A stretch of DNA of 64,000 nucleotides, from the NCBI GenBank assembly GCA_021292105.1, contig CM037874.1:23123534-23187533 (forward strand). Reading direction: 5' to 3'. A model generated the notes under the pieces. It was not told the origin of the DNA. It saw only the letters and a list, made by a program, of their open reading frames with translations, and ran no database searches. Within the stretch, counting starts at the first letter, position 1, and each line of letters opens with the position of its first letter. This document shows positions 49,078 to 59,982 of the stretch, one piece after another. This DNA is from Anadara kagoshimensis. Lineage: Eukaryota > Mollusca > Bivalvia > Arcoida > Arcidae. The translations under genes were made by a program, and so were the position numbers.

Positions 49078-49446
49078 CGCCTAGTACACGCATTTTTAAA
49101 AGGAAATAAATCGTAGATAACATCAACCGTAAATTCTCAAGTTCTCAAAAACCTCGTATTTCTTTAACAAACTCTGGCCTCTTTGCACTGCTCTATGATG
49201 TTGCCTATCTTAATATCTTTTCATTTTTTAAAATAATTCGTTATACAAGGTGTAAACTATTTTCCCAACACGTGTATTTTGCACTATTTTCATAAAAAAC
49301 ATTCAACAAAGATATTAAAATTTCTTAAATTATCAATTCCTACATTTCTTTCTTTATTTTTATTTATAAATATTCACGCCTGTGTAGGTAATTATACCCC
49401 TCTTTCACGCTTTTCACTTGAATTTTCCTACTAAGATGACCCTTTA
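49078..49446 (-). repeat. Inverted repeat II, right arm
   Basis: Partner of 48441-48860, about 220 bp away. The pair resembles a foldback transposon inserted just after the LINE remnant. No ORF of note. Confidence 0.85.
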
Positions 49447-50742
49447 ATGGTCAGTCGATTTTAATTCATTTCCGTTTTATTTTTAATATTACTAGTATGT
49501 CGCAATTAAATATTTCTAGTCAATAAAGAGTGACATAAGAACTAGAGTAATGCTGTAGAAGTATAGAAAACTTATGCTCTTTTAAACGGCGGATAAACTT
49601 ATGTTATCATTAAAATACAAAATATAGGAAATGCTATTGACAACTTTCATTGGCCAAAAAAGCCAAATTACAATAGACTGACATTGTTAATGTTTAATGT
49701 TGAATAATAACGCCTTTCATGAAAACAATCACATAAAAGAATTTCCTGTTGCAAATTACATTGAGGTTTGGTCCTATTTTTTAATAGATTGACTGGACTA
49801 AATAGTTTCAGAACGAGAGCTAGTTATTAAATATATCATACCTAGTTAAATCAGCAGCATCTTTATATAGACTCTTAACATGTATTGGGATCCTCTTTGA
49901 TTTTAGGTCCTTGTAATTTTACCACTGCATAAGCTAAATTGCTTAGTTGCTGTTGATTTAGCATCCCATTTTCAATGCAAACTAAAAACTCGTCGAATAA
50001 TCGACGATTGTTATTGACTTTTTAACAGTTGTTTCCGACCGACTGGAACACCCCTGGCCTAAATATAGTGCCCTTTCAGAAAATTGCCCGCAATTAACTA
50101 GATGGTCTACGATTTTGCGTTTACTTTTCCTTGTTGATATTTTCATCACATTGTTGAAGCCTTCATTTGACTCGTTATAAGCGTTGCAGCTGCAAACATA
50201 TTTGGGTAGCATTCTCTACAACGTAGAGGATAAATATATAAAGTATGGGTATTTCATATGTATTATGTCACCCCATATCTTATTGTTCCTTTGATAAATG
50301 ATTTCGAATATTTAAACAATCACACATGGAACATTCAAGTTTATCCTATTTTTAAGCGGTTAAACTACAATAAATTATTGGATTATTACTCCTTATTTAA
50401 AAAATCTTGACTAAAATAGTTTTTAATTTATAAAAATTTACTGTTCCGTTTCAAAGCATTTTTGATAAGGAGCTCGTTAGGGTTGGTAATTCATATAATA
50501 TTTGTTATAAAAGCAGAAAATAATCTGCCTTGTAAGAATCGAACTCCTAGCCACAAAAACTATGGTGCGGAAATCTTTGTAAAACATTTTAAAATGCATG
50601 TCAGTAAGATTACTAGCTTAAATGCTTTTTGATTGGATGTTGCAAGACCACATGATAATCACATTATCAAAATGGCAGCTTGAGGAGTGGAAAATTTCAT
50701 CCCGGTAGAAACATTGCATCAAAAGACGTTAAGTGATTGAAA
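49447..50742. other. Noncoding, with a weak tRNA-like 3' half
   Basis: Mostly AT-rich. On the minus strand near 50530-50590 there is AGGAGTTCGATTCTTAC, resembling a T-arm/B-box without a matching D-arm. A 76-codon open frame at 49982-50212 (minus) has no recognised domain. Confidence 0.35.
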
Positions 50743-50879
50743 ATGGACATTAACAAGGTAAGCACGATCAAAACTTCCAAAATAGTCACATACCTTTCCA
50801 CAGCAGTCAAGATAGTAATTAAGGTATTTTTCTTTATTAACTATTTTTTAACAACTATTCATTTAAAATTATTTTTATA

Positions 50880-51050
50880 ATCAAAAACAAACATACTAAT
50901 CAATGTCCGAATCACAATTTAGTAGCAAAGCAAGAATATTGGAAGTGACAAGTTAAGTTAGACACGTGAACTTCTACCAGGGAAGTGAGGCCGGGTGCTC
51001 CGGGAGGGTAAGCACCTCCTGTTTAGCTAGTTACACCGCCACATGTGTAA
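50880..51050 (+). repeat. Interspersed repeat module R, copy 3
   Basis: The longest copy: 'caatgtccgaatcacaattt', 'gcaaagcaagaatattgg', 'gaagtgaggccgggtgctcc' and 'aagcacctcctgtttagcta'. It lies next to a minus-strand retroelement ORF fragment. Confidence 0.7.
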
Positions 51051-51132
51051 TCAAAATTGCGTGAAAGAAACATGGAACTATGAGACGTCAAATATATCTA
51101 GGGCAATCCTGAACACAGAGACATCAAACTTA

Positions 51133-51390
51133 TCAACAATACTGTGATGGCGGCAACAAATTTTTGAGGGCCTTGATAAGCCTAGGCTTGCAATATTTCT
51201 GAGTCAACAATTTATTTGCAAGCAGCCTACCTCGTCGCACAAAGTCTACGTAGTGGGAACACGCTCTGCCATAGCGTATTAATTGGGAAACAAATACACC
51301 ATAAGCAGGTACATTGCTGCATAAAAAAGGAAAGTTGACAATAGAAAAATTGAAGTCATCACGTTTGTCATAGAGTTTCAAATGTAGCAT
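51133..51390 (-). pseudogene. Retroelement ORF, C-terminal fragment
   Basis: An 85-codon open frame on the minus strand contains LYDKRDDFNFSIVNFPFLCS, then PAYGVFVSQLIRYGRACSHY. These words are familiar from the C-terminus of reverse-transcriptase-like proteins found widely in marine invertebrate genomes. The exact clade is not certain. It is truncated at both ends. Confidence 0.55.
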
Positions 51391-51578
51391 TTCGTGTGCG
51401 TCATAATTCAGGTATAAGTCTAAATATGAAGCAGAACTTTTATTTCAAGCTCACTAGGATAAATGACATTTACATAGTCTACAAATTAAAATTCTGCTTT
51501 ATAAAAATAGAGAAACAAATCAGCAAGCAATGGGGCACAGTTTGTACCCCAGGATATTGGTATGTATCGTCAGTGAGA

Positions 51579-52007
51579 CACTGTGTATAACCGCTACCGG
51601 AAATTGGTACCTGTCGAAACCAAATTGCTACCATTTGAAGCGAGCGGTGTTGTCAGTCAAGGTAAGAAAATCCAATATTGCTAGATTTTGAGGAGGTGTG
51701 CTATGACGAACTATTTGCGATTTTATTGCTATGACATAGCACTATACATACACACACACAACTTCTTAATTTGTTTGCTTCTAAATACTTGAAAAACGTT
51801 TGAAATCAGGACCTGGTACTTCCATTTATTGACGTCTGTCGACTTCAGCATGTGCGTATGTCGCACGGGTCCAATATTTCGCTAATGTTTTGTTGTGAAA
51901 AGGTCACAAAGTAATAAAATATGCGCCCGAAGTCACCAGTTTCAGTAATTTAGTCTTGGTAAGAGAAATATTTGATAAATTCAAAATGCTCCGGTTCACG
52001 GCGACTT
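51579..52007 (+). repeat. Inverted repeat III, left arm
   Basis: 429 bp, complementary to 54006-54430 at roughly 94% identity. Its first 83 bp duplicate the 3' end of the exon at 54348-54530 including the donor (AAG then GTAAGA at 51662). The rest duplicates the following intron. Confidence 0.92.
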
Positions 52008-52279
52008 ATTAGTGTAGTACACGGCGTATAGCAAATAATAAATTTTTACTTTACGGCAACTTGTGGTTTTCAGTCTGATAGTATTGTTGATTATCTCTTA
52101 CAAAGATCTCTTGAATTGCACCTCACTCTAATTCTACATGGATTTTATGACGTTTTGTTACATGCAAAATATTATTCATATATATGTAAACAGGTCTATA
52201 CCATGATTCTTACCAGATATATTATATGTCATATTGAAAGGACACTTTATTTATAACTATTTAATTATGTTATTTTCAG

Positions 52280-52496
52280 AAATGAAACACAACAACTTAT
52301 AGAAAATCACTATGTAAAAGAAATGGAAATCACAAATGACTTTTTTGCCTTAGAGAGCAGTAAAGTTACCACATACTACTTCTATTTTAGAGACCATATG
52401 TTCGATTTAAAAGACCGGTCAAAAGGAAAAGCTCGACGGAAGTTGGCAACAATAGTGAATCCTGATGAGGCTGCTAGAGGTGTTGCTCTTTTTTGA
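52280..52496 (+). CDS. Possible terminal exon, unknown protein
   Basis: The acceptor TATGTTATTTTCAG is followed by an open frame (entered in phase 2) of 71 codons to TGA. It reads NETQQLIENHYVKEMEITND, then FFALESSKVTTYYFYFRDHM, FDLKDRSKGKARRKL and ATIVNPDEAARGVALF. The composition is protein-like, and AATAAA follows at 52621, 125 bp after the stop. I do not recognise the family. The upstream exon was not found: the exon copy in the left arm of inverted repeat III ends in phase 0 and does not fit. It could be the end of a transposon-encoded gene. Confidence 0.4.
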
Positions 52497-52717
52497 CAAT
52501 ACCACAAGCTGGACGAAAGCAAAATTTTGCCACATAAAAGACTTGGACTTCAGTTGTAGTGTGTAGAACAAACAAAAGTTGGACTATAGCTTAGCACATT
52601 ACTTTATGTTAATGATTGTAAATAAAATTATGTAGAAAAATTACCACCTTACACAAGATCTTTTATTCTTCAATCGTTGCGAAAGCTGAACTAACTTTTG
52701 ATACCCCGCCACAACTA

Positions 52718-53099
52718 CTGTAGATCCGGTTATTTTACCAAATACTTTATTTTCGCGAATCCAGTGTTCAGAGTTATTCCGCAAATCGAAATGTTCGTGA
52801 TTGGTGGCATATTATCATTTAAATGCGTTAAGCTCAGCAGGCCCGTAGGAAAAGGGGGCAGGGGGTAACCCCCCCCCCCACACACACACACACACGCTTT
52901 TTTGAAAATTTTTTAATTTTACATAGAAAATTGGATCGAAAGTACACTTTGGCCCCCCACTTTTGGGGTTGGCCCTCTAACTTTGAAATTGCTTGCTACG
53001 GCCCTGAGCTGTAGGTTTTCGCGATAATGCTGAATTCTCGAATGAACCCTCTCGCGAATCATTGAGAAATTTACGTGCTCGATAAAACCGGATCTACAG
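52718..53099. mobile_element. TIR element (CTGTAGATCCGGTT ends) with nested insertion
   Basis: The ends are CTGTAGATCCGGTTATTTTA and AAAACCGGATCTACAG, with 'tcgcgaat' motifs inside both ends. A second element with ends near 'ggcccgtagga' and 'gctacggccct' (about 52838-53010) and a C/AC-rich tract lies inside it. Confidence 0.65.
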
Positions 53100-53129
53100 C
53101 AAGTGGCAGGGCTTGAGATAGTGTACGTC

Positions 53130-53420
53130 CGTCTGGTTTAAAATGGGTATTGGCTGTTCCTATTCCAAACGCCCAGCATAAGATGTGAAAGTCACGGGTC
53201 TTTCGGATGAACCTTAAAAAAACTCCGTGTCATAGTAGGGGTGACATGACAAAGAATACTCACTGCAAATGCCATAAGCGCAATGCACAGGTAAAAATTT
53301 CTGTACCTTCATCTACAACTTGTGATGTCTCGATATGAGTGAAATAAACTTGACTGGGACGTAAAACCCCAAACAATCAGTCAATCACAATCAATCAATC
53401 AATCAATCAATCAGTCAATT
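53130..53420 (+). mobile_element. SINE-like element with (AATC)n tail
   Basis: Contains 'gtctttcggatga', the same central motif as the SINE at 20608, and 'gacatgacaaagaatactca'. It ends in a tail of AATC/AGTC repeats at about 53376-53420. Confidence 0.6.
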
Positions 53421-53857
53421 ATAAAGTATCTTATTGCGGCCATCTCGTCTATCGTGTTGAGCCTTTCCTTTAGTTCACGAAAAATGGTGTCTTTTATCCT
53501 GTGTCGAGTAATATTATTATTTGACGTATTTAGTGTGTTCGTTTTGTCTTTGTGCACTATGGGTACTTCGCTTGACTTTCCGCATTAAAGAATTATGGAA
53601 ACTGGTTGGCTTAAAGACAAGATAATGGTTCCAGTGGGTGTTGTATATATATATTATATCTGCGGGACAATGCTTCATTTAACTAGCATTCTGAAGCTGA
53701 CTTTTGCTAGGCTAGTATAAGTAGATTATACACTCACTTGCACAAGACTCAGTTACCTCTTGAAAAGTTTAATAACACTACACACTACAACATAATTAAC
53801 TTGGTTTAAATGCCATTTTATTTAACGGGTCTTATCTTAATTGATAATACAGTAATT

Positions 53858-53917
53858 TTATTCACTTTCTGTTGTTTTTGGTTGTCTGTGGTGTTTCAAA
53901 AACTCCAATAAACCCTT
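53858..53917 (-). CDS. Possible last exon of an unknown gene
   Basis: On the minus strand the acceptor GTTAATTTTTCAG is followed by 60 bp in phase 0: KGLLEFLKHHRQPKTTESE and TAA. AATAAA overlaps the stop and another lies about 40 bp on. It fits the phase of the exon at 54348-54530, giving a combined 80-residue C-terminus. Family not recognised. Confidence 0.45.
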   Translation of the reverse strand, partial: KGLLEFLKHHRQPKTTESE

Positions 53918-54005
53918 CTGAAAAATTAACATTCTTCACCAGAATTACCAATTCGCCGGAAACTTTTCCAGCAACACGCCGTGATGCAAATTTTGTTTAC
54001 CCCAC

Positions 54006-54430
54006 AAGTCGCCGTGAACCGGAGCATATTGAATTTATCAAATATTTCTCTTACCAAGACTAAATTACTGAAACTGGTGACTTCGGGCGCATATTTTATT
54101 ACTTTGTGTCCTTTTCACAACAATACATTAGCGAAATATTTGACCTGTGCGACATACGCACATGCTGAAGTCGGCAGACGTCAATAAATGGAAGTACCAG
54201 GTCCTGATTTCAGACGTTTTTCAAGCATTTAGAAGCAAACAAATTAAGAAGTTGTGTGTATGTATAGTGCTATGTCATAGCAATAAAATCGCAAATAGTT
54301 CGTCATGGCACACTTCCTCAAAATCTGGCAATATTGGATTTTCTTACCTTGACTGATAACACCGCTCGCTTCAAATGGTAGCAATTTGGTTTCGACAGGT
54401 ACCAATTTCCGGTAGCGGTTATACACAGTG
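54006..54430 (-). repeat. Inverted repeat III, right arm
   Basis: Partner of 51579-52007. It covers the last 83 bp of the exon at 54348-54530 and most of its intron. Confidence 0.92.
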
Positions 54431-54530
54431 TGAGAGGGCTTTCTAAAGTAAAAGGTATTCCATCACATTCAAGAATCGTCCGTTTTCTTGATTTTCCAAC
54501 TTTGGTAGTTTTTAGTGAATGATCGAATAC
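54348..54530 (-). CDS. Possible internal exon of an unknown gene
   Basis: A 183-bp exon (61 codons, phase 0 at both ends) on the minus strand, with acceptor TTTTTATTCTCTTAG and donor GTAAGAA. Only one of its three frames is open: VFDHSLKTTKVGKSRKRTIL, then ECDGIPFTLESPLTLCITAT, GNWYLSKPNCYHLKRAVLSVK. It joins in phase to the 19-residue terminal exon at 53858-53917. The Helitron-like end at 54545 lies only 15 bp upstream of the acceptor. No domain was recognised; upstream exons were not found. Confidence 0.45.
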
Positions 54531-54544
54531 CTAAGAGAATAAAA

Positions 54545-55926
54545 ACAGTTCAGGCTCAGATGAGCTATTGCAATCTATCAGCGTCCGTCGTGTGTAAACT
54601 TTACATTTTAATCTTCTCCTCCGAAACTACTGGGGGCAAATTTGATGAAACTTGGCGATTATCATGCCTGGGTAACAGCCTTTAAAAATTGTGTTTAGGG
54701 TTTGGCCACGTCCAACAAGATAAAAAAGACAAAAAAATCTTCTCTGAAACCAAAAGGTGCAGGCAAATTTTGATTGGTTATTTAGATTCAGCATACCTGG
54801 GAACATTAAAATTGTTTTTTTTTTCATGAAAATTGAGCGAAAAATAGGTTACACGTTTTTTGCGTAAAATTATGTAATTTTGAAAAGGAGACATTTATTG
54901 TTATAACTCAATAACGGCTAAAAATAATTGTATGGAGTTTTCACTGTTGATCTTGTCTTGCTATTTTCTTCCAAAAGATGTCAAAGGTCAAGGGCATGTT
55001 CCTGTTTTTTACCTTTGATAAAAAATGCTATTTTTTAAACATTTTAGATGCTAATGGCATGGGATTTTCAGTTAATTGTAGGTATTGACATGACGGTCAT
55101 TTTGATACATTGATCAAGGTCATGAGTTCAAAGGTCAAGGTCAAGGATGCACAACTATTACCGTTACAGTTGATTATCTGCAAAACTATTAACTTTTTGT
55201 ATAGGCATACATATTAGAATATTGAAGGTAATGACACAATGATAATTTTGATATATAGATAAAGGTCATGGGTTTAAAGGTCAAGGTCACAGATGCGAAA
55301 GAATACCGAAATAGTTAACTATTTAGAAAAGTATTAACTTTTTGTATAGACATGTATACTAGAATATTGTAGGAATTGATTTAACGATCACTTTGATATA
55401 TAGATTTAGGACATAGATTCAAAAGTCAAGGTCACAAATGTGGAAGAATGCCAAAATGGGTAATCATCTCAAAAACTATAAAAAAAACTTTGTATAAACA
55501 TGTATATCAGAATATTGTAGGAGTTGATTTAACAATCATTTTGATATATAGATTAAGGTCATGGGTTTAAAGGTCAAGGTTACAGATGGGAAAAGATACT
55601 GAAATGGTTAATTATCTCGAAAACTATTAACGTTTTGTATAGGCATGTATATTCGAAAATTGTAGGTAATGGCCTAGATGAAGGTCATAATTTTATACTA
55701 TTGTTTTTACTTTTTTAGCTGCTATAAATAATGTATTGTAGCTAGACTATATATATATTATATGTAGCATTCTCGGGACAAGGTATGATTAATTTGCAAA
55801 AATCTTTACATTTAATTCTGCCTTACTGCTGAAAATAAGGAGTTGTTAAATGTTATTGACCATTGAACCTCTGCATGAGATATGTACTTAGCCTCAGGTG
55901 AGCGTTAAGGCCCATGGGCTTGTTAA
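54545..55926 (-). mobile_element. Helitron-like element, second copy
   Basis: Minus orientation relative to 26258-29181. It begins 'caggctcagatgagctattg' (degenerate 3' hairpin region) with 'agcgtccgtcgtg', and ends 'ctcaggtgagcgttaaggcc' and 'catgggcttgtt'. Four or five diverged core units carry 'aaaggtcaaggtcac'. Confidence 0.65.
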
Positions 55927-57449
55927 ATTTTTATCAAATAATATCTTTAAATGTGATTAACTTCTGGCTTAGCATTATTAATATATTAAATGAAAAAAGA
56001 AAGTATTTTGTTAATTAGATAAACTTTACAATTACAACTGTAACAATTAGATTTCATGAATAACTGGCTTTTCGTACCGAGTCATGATCATTTTTTGAGG
56101 TTTTCAATCTGAAAAGTACACAACAGAATGCCCTGATATTACAAATCTATATATGCAAAACATATTGCATTTTTAACGAATTACTGTTATGAAAAGTAAA
56201 AAAAGGTTAAGGGAACGAACATTTCTTTATATACAAGTATGATCAATATTTATTCTAACAATTTCCATGTCCAGTATATTTAAAAAAATATATAAAATAT
56301 ATTGTCTAGAAAAAAGCGCTCTCTACTGTCTTCAGATAATTTCCTACAACCGCTTTGTCAATGTTTATGGAAACCGTTGATGATTTGAACTAGTGATATG
56401 AAAGCATCTGTTTTTAGGCGTGTATGTACCTTCACACACGTGTTTTGTGGCTTTGTGGCCTCTGATAAAGCTAGAACGTTTTAAAATGTAATTTCAGCAT
56501 CAAATCTGCATTCCTCATTTTTCACTCGGCTAAATGATAGAATGTTTTTGCCACCAAAAAATCCTAAATTTATAGTTTTTTTTACTTCGACTGTCATTTT
56601 CTCCATTGTATAAAAATGCTCTCGAGTTCCTGGGTGTATTTTTTTATCATATTTTGAATACCCATGTCGGCTGAGTTGCTATTTATTGACTCTTTCAATG
56701 AGATTGCGTTTGCTATGATATTAAGCAAAAGAATTTTGGCCAACTCTGTCTAAATTAAAAAAGTTTCCTTAATCTTATGAGACATTTGAACGAGCTTCGG
56801 CTGGTCCATTGTCCACAATAAGTTATCTTTCATACATTTTGTTTCTAAAGTATGAGTTGCTGCTAATAAATGAAATTCATTAATGGCACTGTCTGTCCTG
56901 TTAATTAATTTTGATATTTCTTCCCTGAATGGTAACATCGCTGTTATCACCAGTTGCCTTTACACTTTCCAAAACCAGATGTGTAGTAGTTATGACTGTA
57001 TGTCCTACTTTGATCCCAGTCATCGTCAAGCACTTGTATGCGTTTCCAGGCCTTATATTTGATTTGAACAGGTGCAACATCTGCACAAACTATAGATTTT
57101 GAAACGATAATGTATGAAGCTTGATATTTTGCAGCAGTGTCCATTTTTAAATTTACATTTTGTTGTTAACCAGTGCAGGTTTATAACAAACTGTTGAACA
57201 TCTGTCCTTTAAGGAGCATGAAATGATATGTTATCATTCACATTTTTTCCAACATGATGTATTTTCGACTGGTATACACTAGTTCCGTCCTTGTAACTTT
57301 GCGTATGATTGTAGCACGTGGATAAACATATCTTAAAATCTTCTGAAGCTAATGACAAAATTACTTTTCTTGCCTTTTTCATTACTGTGTTATTTTCTAC
57401 ACCTCTGTAAAGGACAGCATCAGACAATCTTGGATGGCTTTCAAGTCTT

Positions 57450-57558
57450 CCTCCAGCACGCCCAAGCTGACCCATTTCTCCAAAAACAGTACTCAAGAAC
57501 TTCTTCCTCCAGCACGCTCAAGCTGACCCATTTCTCCAAAAACAGTACTCAAGAACTG
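57450..57558. repeat. 54-bp tandem duplication
   Basis: Two adjacent copies of 'cttcctccagcacg' to 'acagtactcaagaact' lie at the edge of a coding-like segment. Confidence 0.9.
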
Positions 57559-59510
57559 CAGATAGTTCTTTAAACTAGTCAGCTTTCAAAAGTCTGCCTC
57601 TTCCTTTAAATATGGGCCTATTTCTTTTTTTAAATATACGCTTAAACAAGGCATGTTGCTGTTGATTTGTTAAATCATTTCTAACTATTTGACACATTTA
57701 TGTTGTATGTTAGTAAATCGCAGGGTTTGATAACTCCTTCCAGTTTTGTGTTTGAATTAGTTTTTCTATTTTGAATTGTTGCCAAAATTTCTTTTAAAAT
57801 ATCCCTGTTATTTTTTGTCTCCATAAACGTTCTGCAGTTTTTGACAATACATTGATTGACGTTAATATCTCTAGGATTCATTGTTTGAGTGATACTTTTT
57901 ACAGTATTTACACTGTTTTGATTTGTTTTCTTTAATATGAGCCGTGACATTAGCAGAAATTTGGGTAAGGTTCGCATGTTCCGAAAGTTTTTCACATTTC
58001 ATTTGAATTTTCTGGACTTTTTGGTTGATTTCATATTAATCAGAACCATTTTTTCATGAAAATGTTTGAAATGTCTTGTGTTTTTCATTTATTGTAATCA
58101 TGGTAATAAATTGAATGTTATAACAAAATCAATTGCTGATTTAATTTATAGCTACAGTTTACTGCCTATATGTTTTTATCTCTATATAGAAAACACTTTT
58201 TGGTTTTAAATCACCTAAATAGGATTCTAAATAGGGAACTTATTATAGTATTTAGACTTTACCAATCCATTTAATTTAGAAGATGTAACTAGATCATAAT
58301 TAACAAAACAACCATAACAACTCAATATAAGTGCTTGGTGCCAATTATCTTAAGCTATTATGTTAATATTAACAAATTTAAATAAGAAGATTATAAATAC
58401 ACGAGTAATTAAATTAAATAAGAATAACAAACTTATAATTTTTAAGTGTACATGATTGAATATTTTATATATCTGCTTAACATGAAATAAATCAATATGT
58501 TGTTCGGTTTAGATTTTGGATTTTTTTTAAAAAGTCAATTCATTCATCTTTAAAGTTCCAGTGTCCCTCATCTGTGTTGCTTTGTTATGTATGTATGGTT
58601 ATTTCCAACAACTACTTTTCTCTTGATTATCATCATGATACATCTGCATAAATAAGCTGCATAAACAGTTGACTTTTTATCATTTCAAGTGTTTCTTGCA
58701 AGTGTCTAGAGGGATTCTTTGCTTGCATTATAACATGCCATTGTTCCTTGCTGAGGGAAAGCGCACATATCAGTATTGCTTATATTCCACATATTGACCC
58801 GTATGTCTGTAGTGGAGCACATCTAAAGCACATATCGCCTCATTTGTGTGCAAGAAATTTCTTCTTTCTTGTGCAATTCAGTTGGCTTGGCTTTGGTGGT
58901 TTACTTTTCCATGGATATTGCATTAAAATGTTATCCATCATATCGTGGGGGTAATTCCCATACCAATGAACTACTAAGATCTTTTAAGTCAATTAATCCA
59001 TGCTTACGCTGAGATAAGTCCAATGTGTTTCTGCAGAAGACAATTCTTTGATCTTGGTATGTTATCCATGTTTATGAACATTAATAAGAAACTGAATATG
59101 CAAATATGTGTTTACAATGTGTTCGGCTGCATATGATGTGTGGTATAAAATATAAGCGTTCTCCTCTGACTGATTGTTTAATCTCTCGACTAGTTATTTT
59201 TCATATTCCATTATAGGTTAAAGAAATAGATTCTTCTACTAAATGCTTGGATGTTTTCTTTGCTGGCCTCTTCTGCCAAAGAAGTAAAAGAAATTGCTAA
59301 TAATTGTATTCATCTGGCATAATCTCTGGACTCACAAAATGTGGCTTCATAGTTATTTATTCCAGCACCTTTAAATGAACGGTGGGCTTTTATTGTCTCC
59401 AATCCCATAAAAACGGAAAAAATAGTTCGACCAAAAGGCAACACATCTCTTTTTTTGTCCAAAGCATTATATCATACCGACATGACTTGTGGGCAAACTG
59501 TTTTGGTGGC

Positions 59511-59670
59511 AATAAAAAACAAACATGCTAATCCATGTATGAGTCGCAATCCAGAAGCAAAGTAAAAAAATTGGAACTTGCAAGTTAGCTTAGACACACA
59601 AATTTCCACCAGGAAAGTGCTCCAGAAGTGTAAGCACCTCCTGTTTAGCTAGCATGATCCGCCACGTCTG
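59511..59670 (+). repeat. Interspersed repeat module R, copy 4
   Basis: Begins 'aaaaacaaacatgctaatcc' and ends near 'cctcctgtttagctagcat'. It faces an inverted copy 20 bp away. Confidence 0.7.
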
Positions 59671-59689
59671 AAAAAATGGTTCCTTTCAT

Positions 59690-59840
59690 ACAATTTTGAT
59701 AACACACGTGGCGGGTGTAGCTAGCAAAACATGAGGTGCTCACCCAGCCTCAGTGGAAGTTCGCGTGTCTAACCTGACTAATCATTTTAAAAAACTTTAT
59801 TTTGCTTATGGATTGTTATTCGGACATAGCTATGTAGGTT
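59690..59840 (-). repeat. Interspersed repeat module R, copy 5 (inverted)
   Basis: The reverse complement of the module: 'tagctagcaaaacatgaggt', 'gaagttcgcgtgtctaacct', 'cggacatagctatgtagg'. With copy 4 it forms a 150-bp inverted pair. Confidence 0.65.
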
Positions 59841-59908
59841 ACCTAGAAACTAAGCCCATGGACATTTCTCGCGCCCAGAAAGTTGTGGGGCACTGTAGAA
59901 ACGTGAAA

Positions 59909-59910
<2 letters not shown>

Positions 59911-59980
<70 letters not shown>

Positions 59981-59982
59981 AA
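59911..59982. repeat. (AC)n-(AT)n microsatellite
   Basis: An AC run followed directly by an AT run. Confidence 0.95.

Noticed and set aside
52074-52193. 40-codon open segment between a good acceptor and CAG/GTCTAT as an exon
   Set aside because: It is open in phase 0 only, the donor is weak, and it does not bring the 52280 exon into frame; chance is likely.
51579-52496. Joining the exon copy in the left arm (donor at 51662) to the exon at 52280
   Set aside because: The first ends in phase 0 and the second needs phase 2; joining gives an immediate stop.
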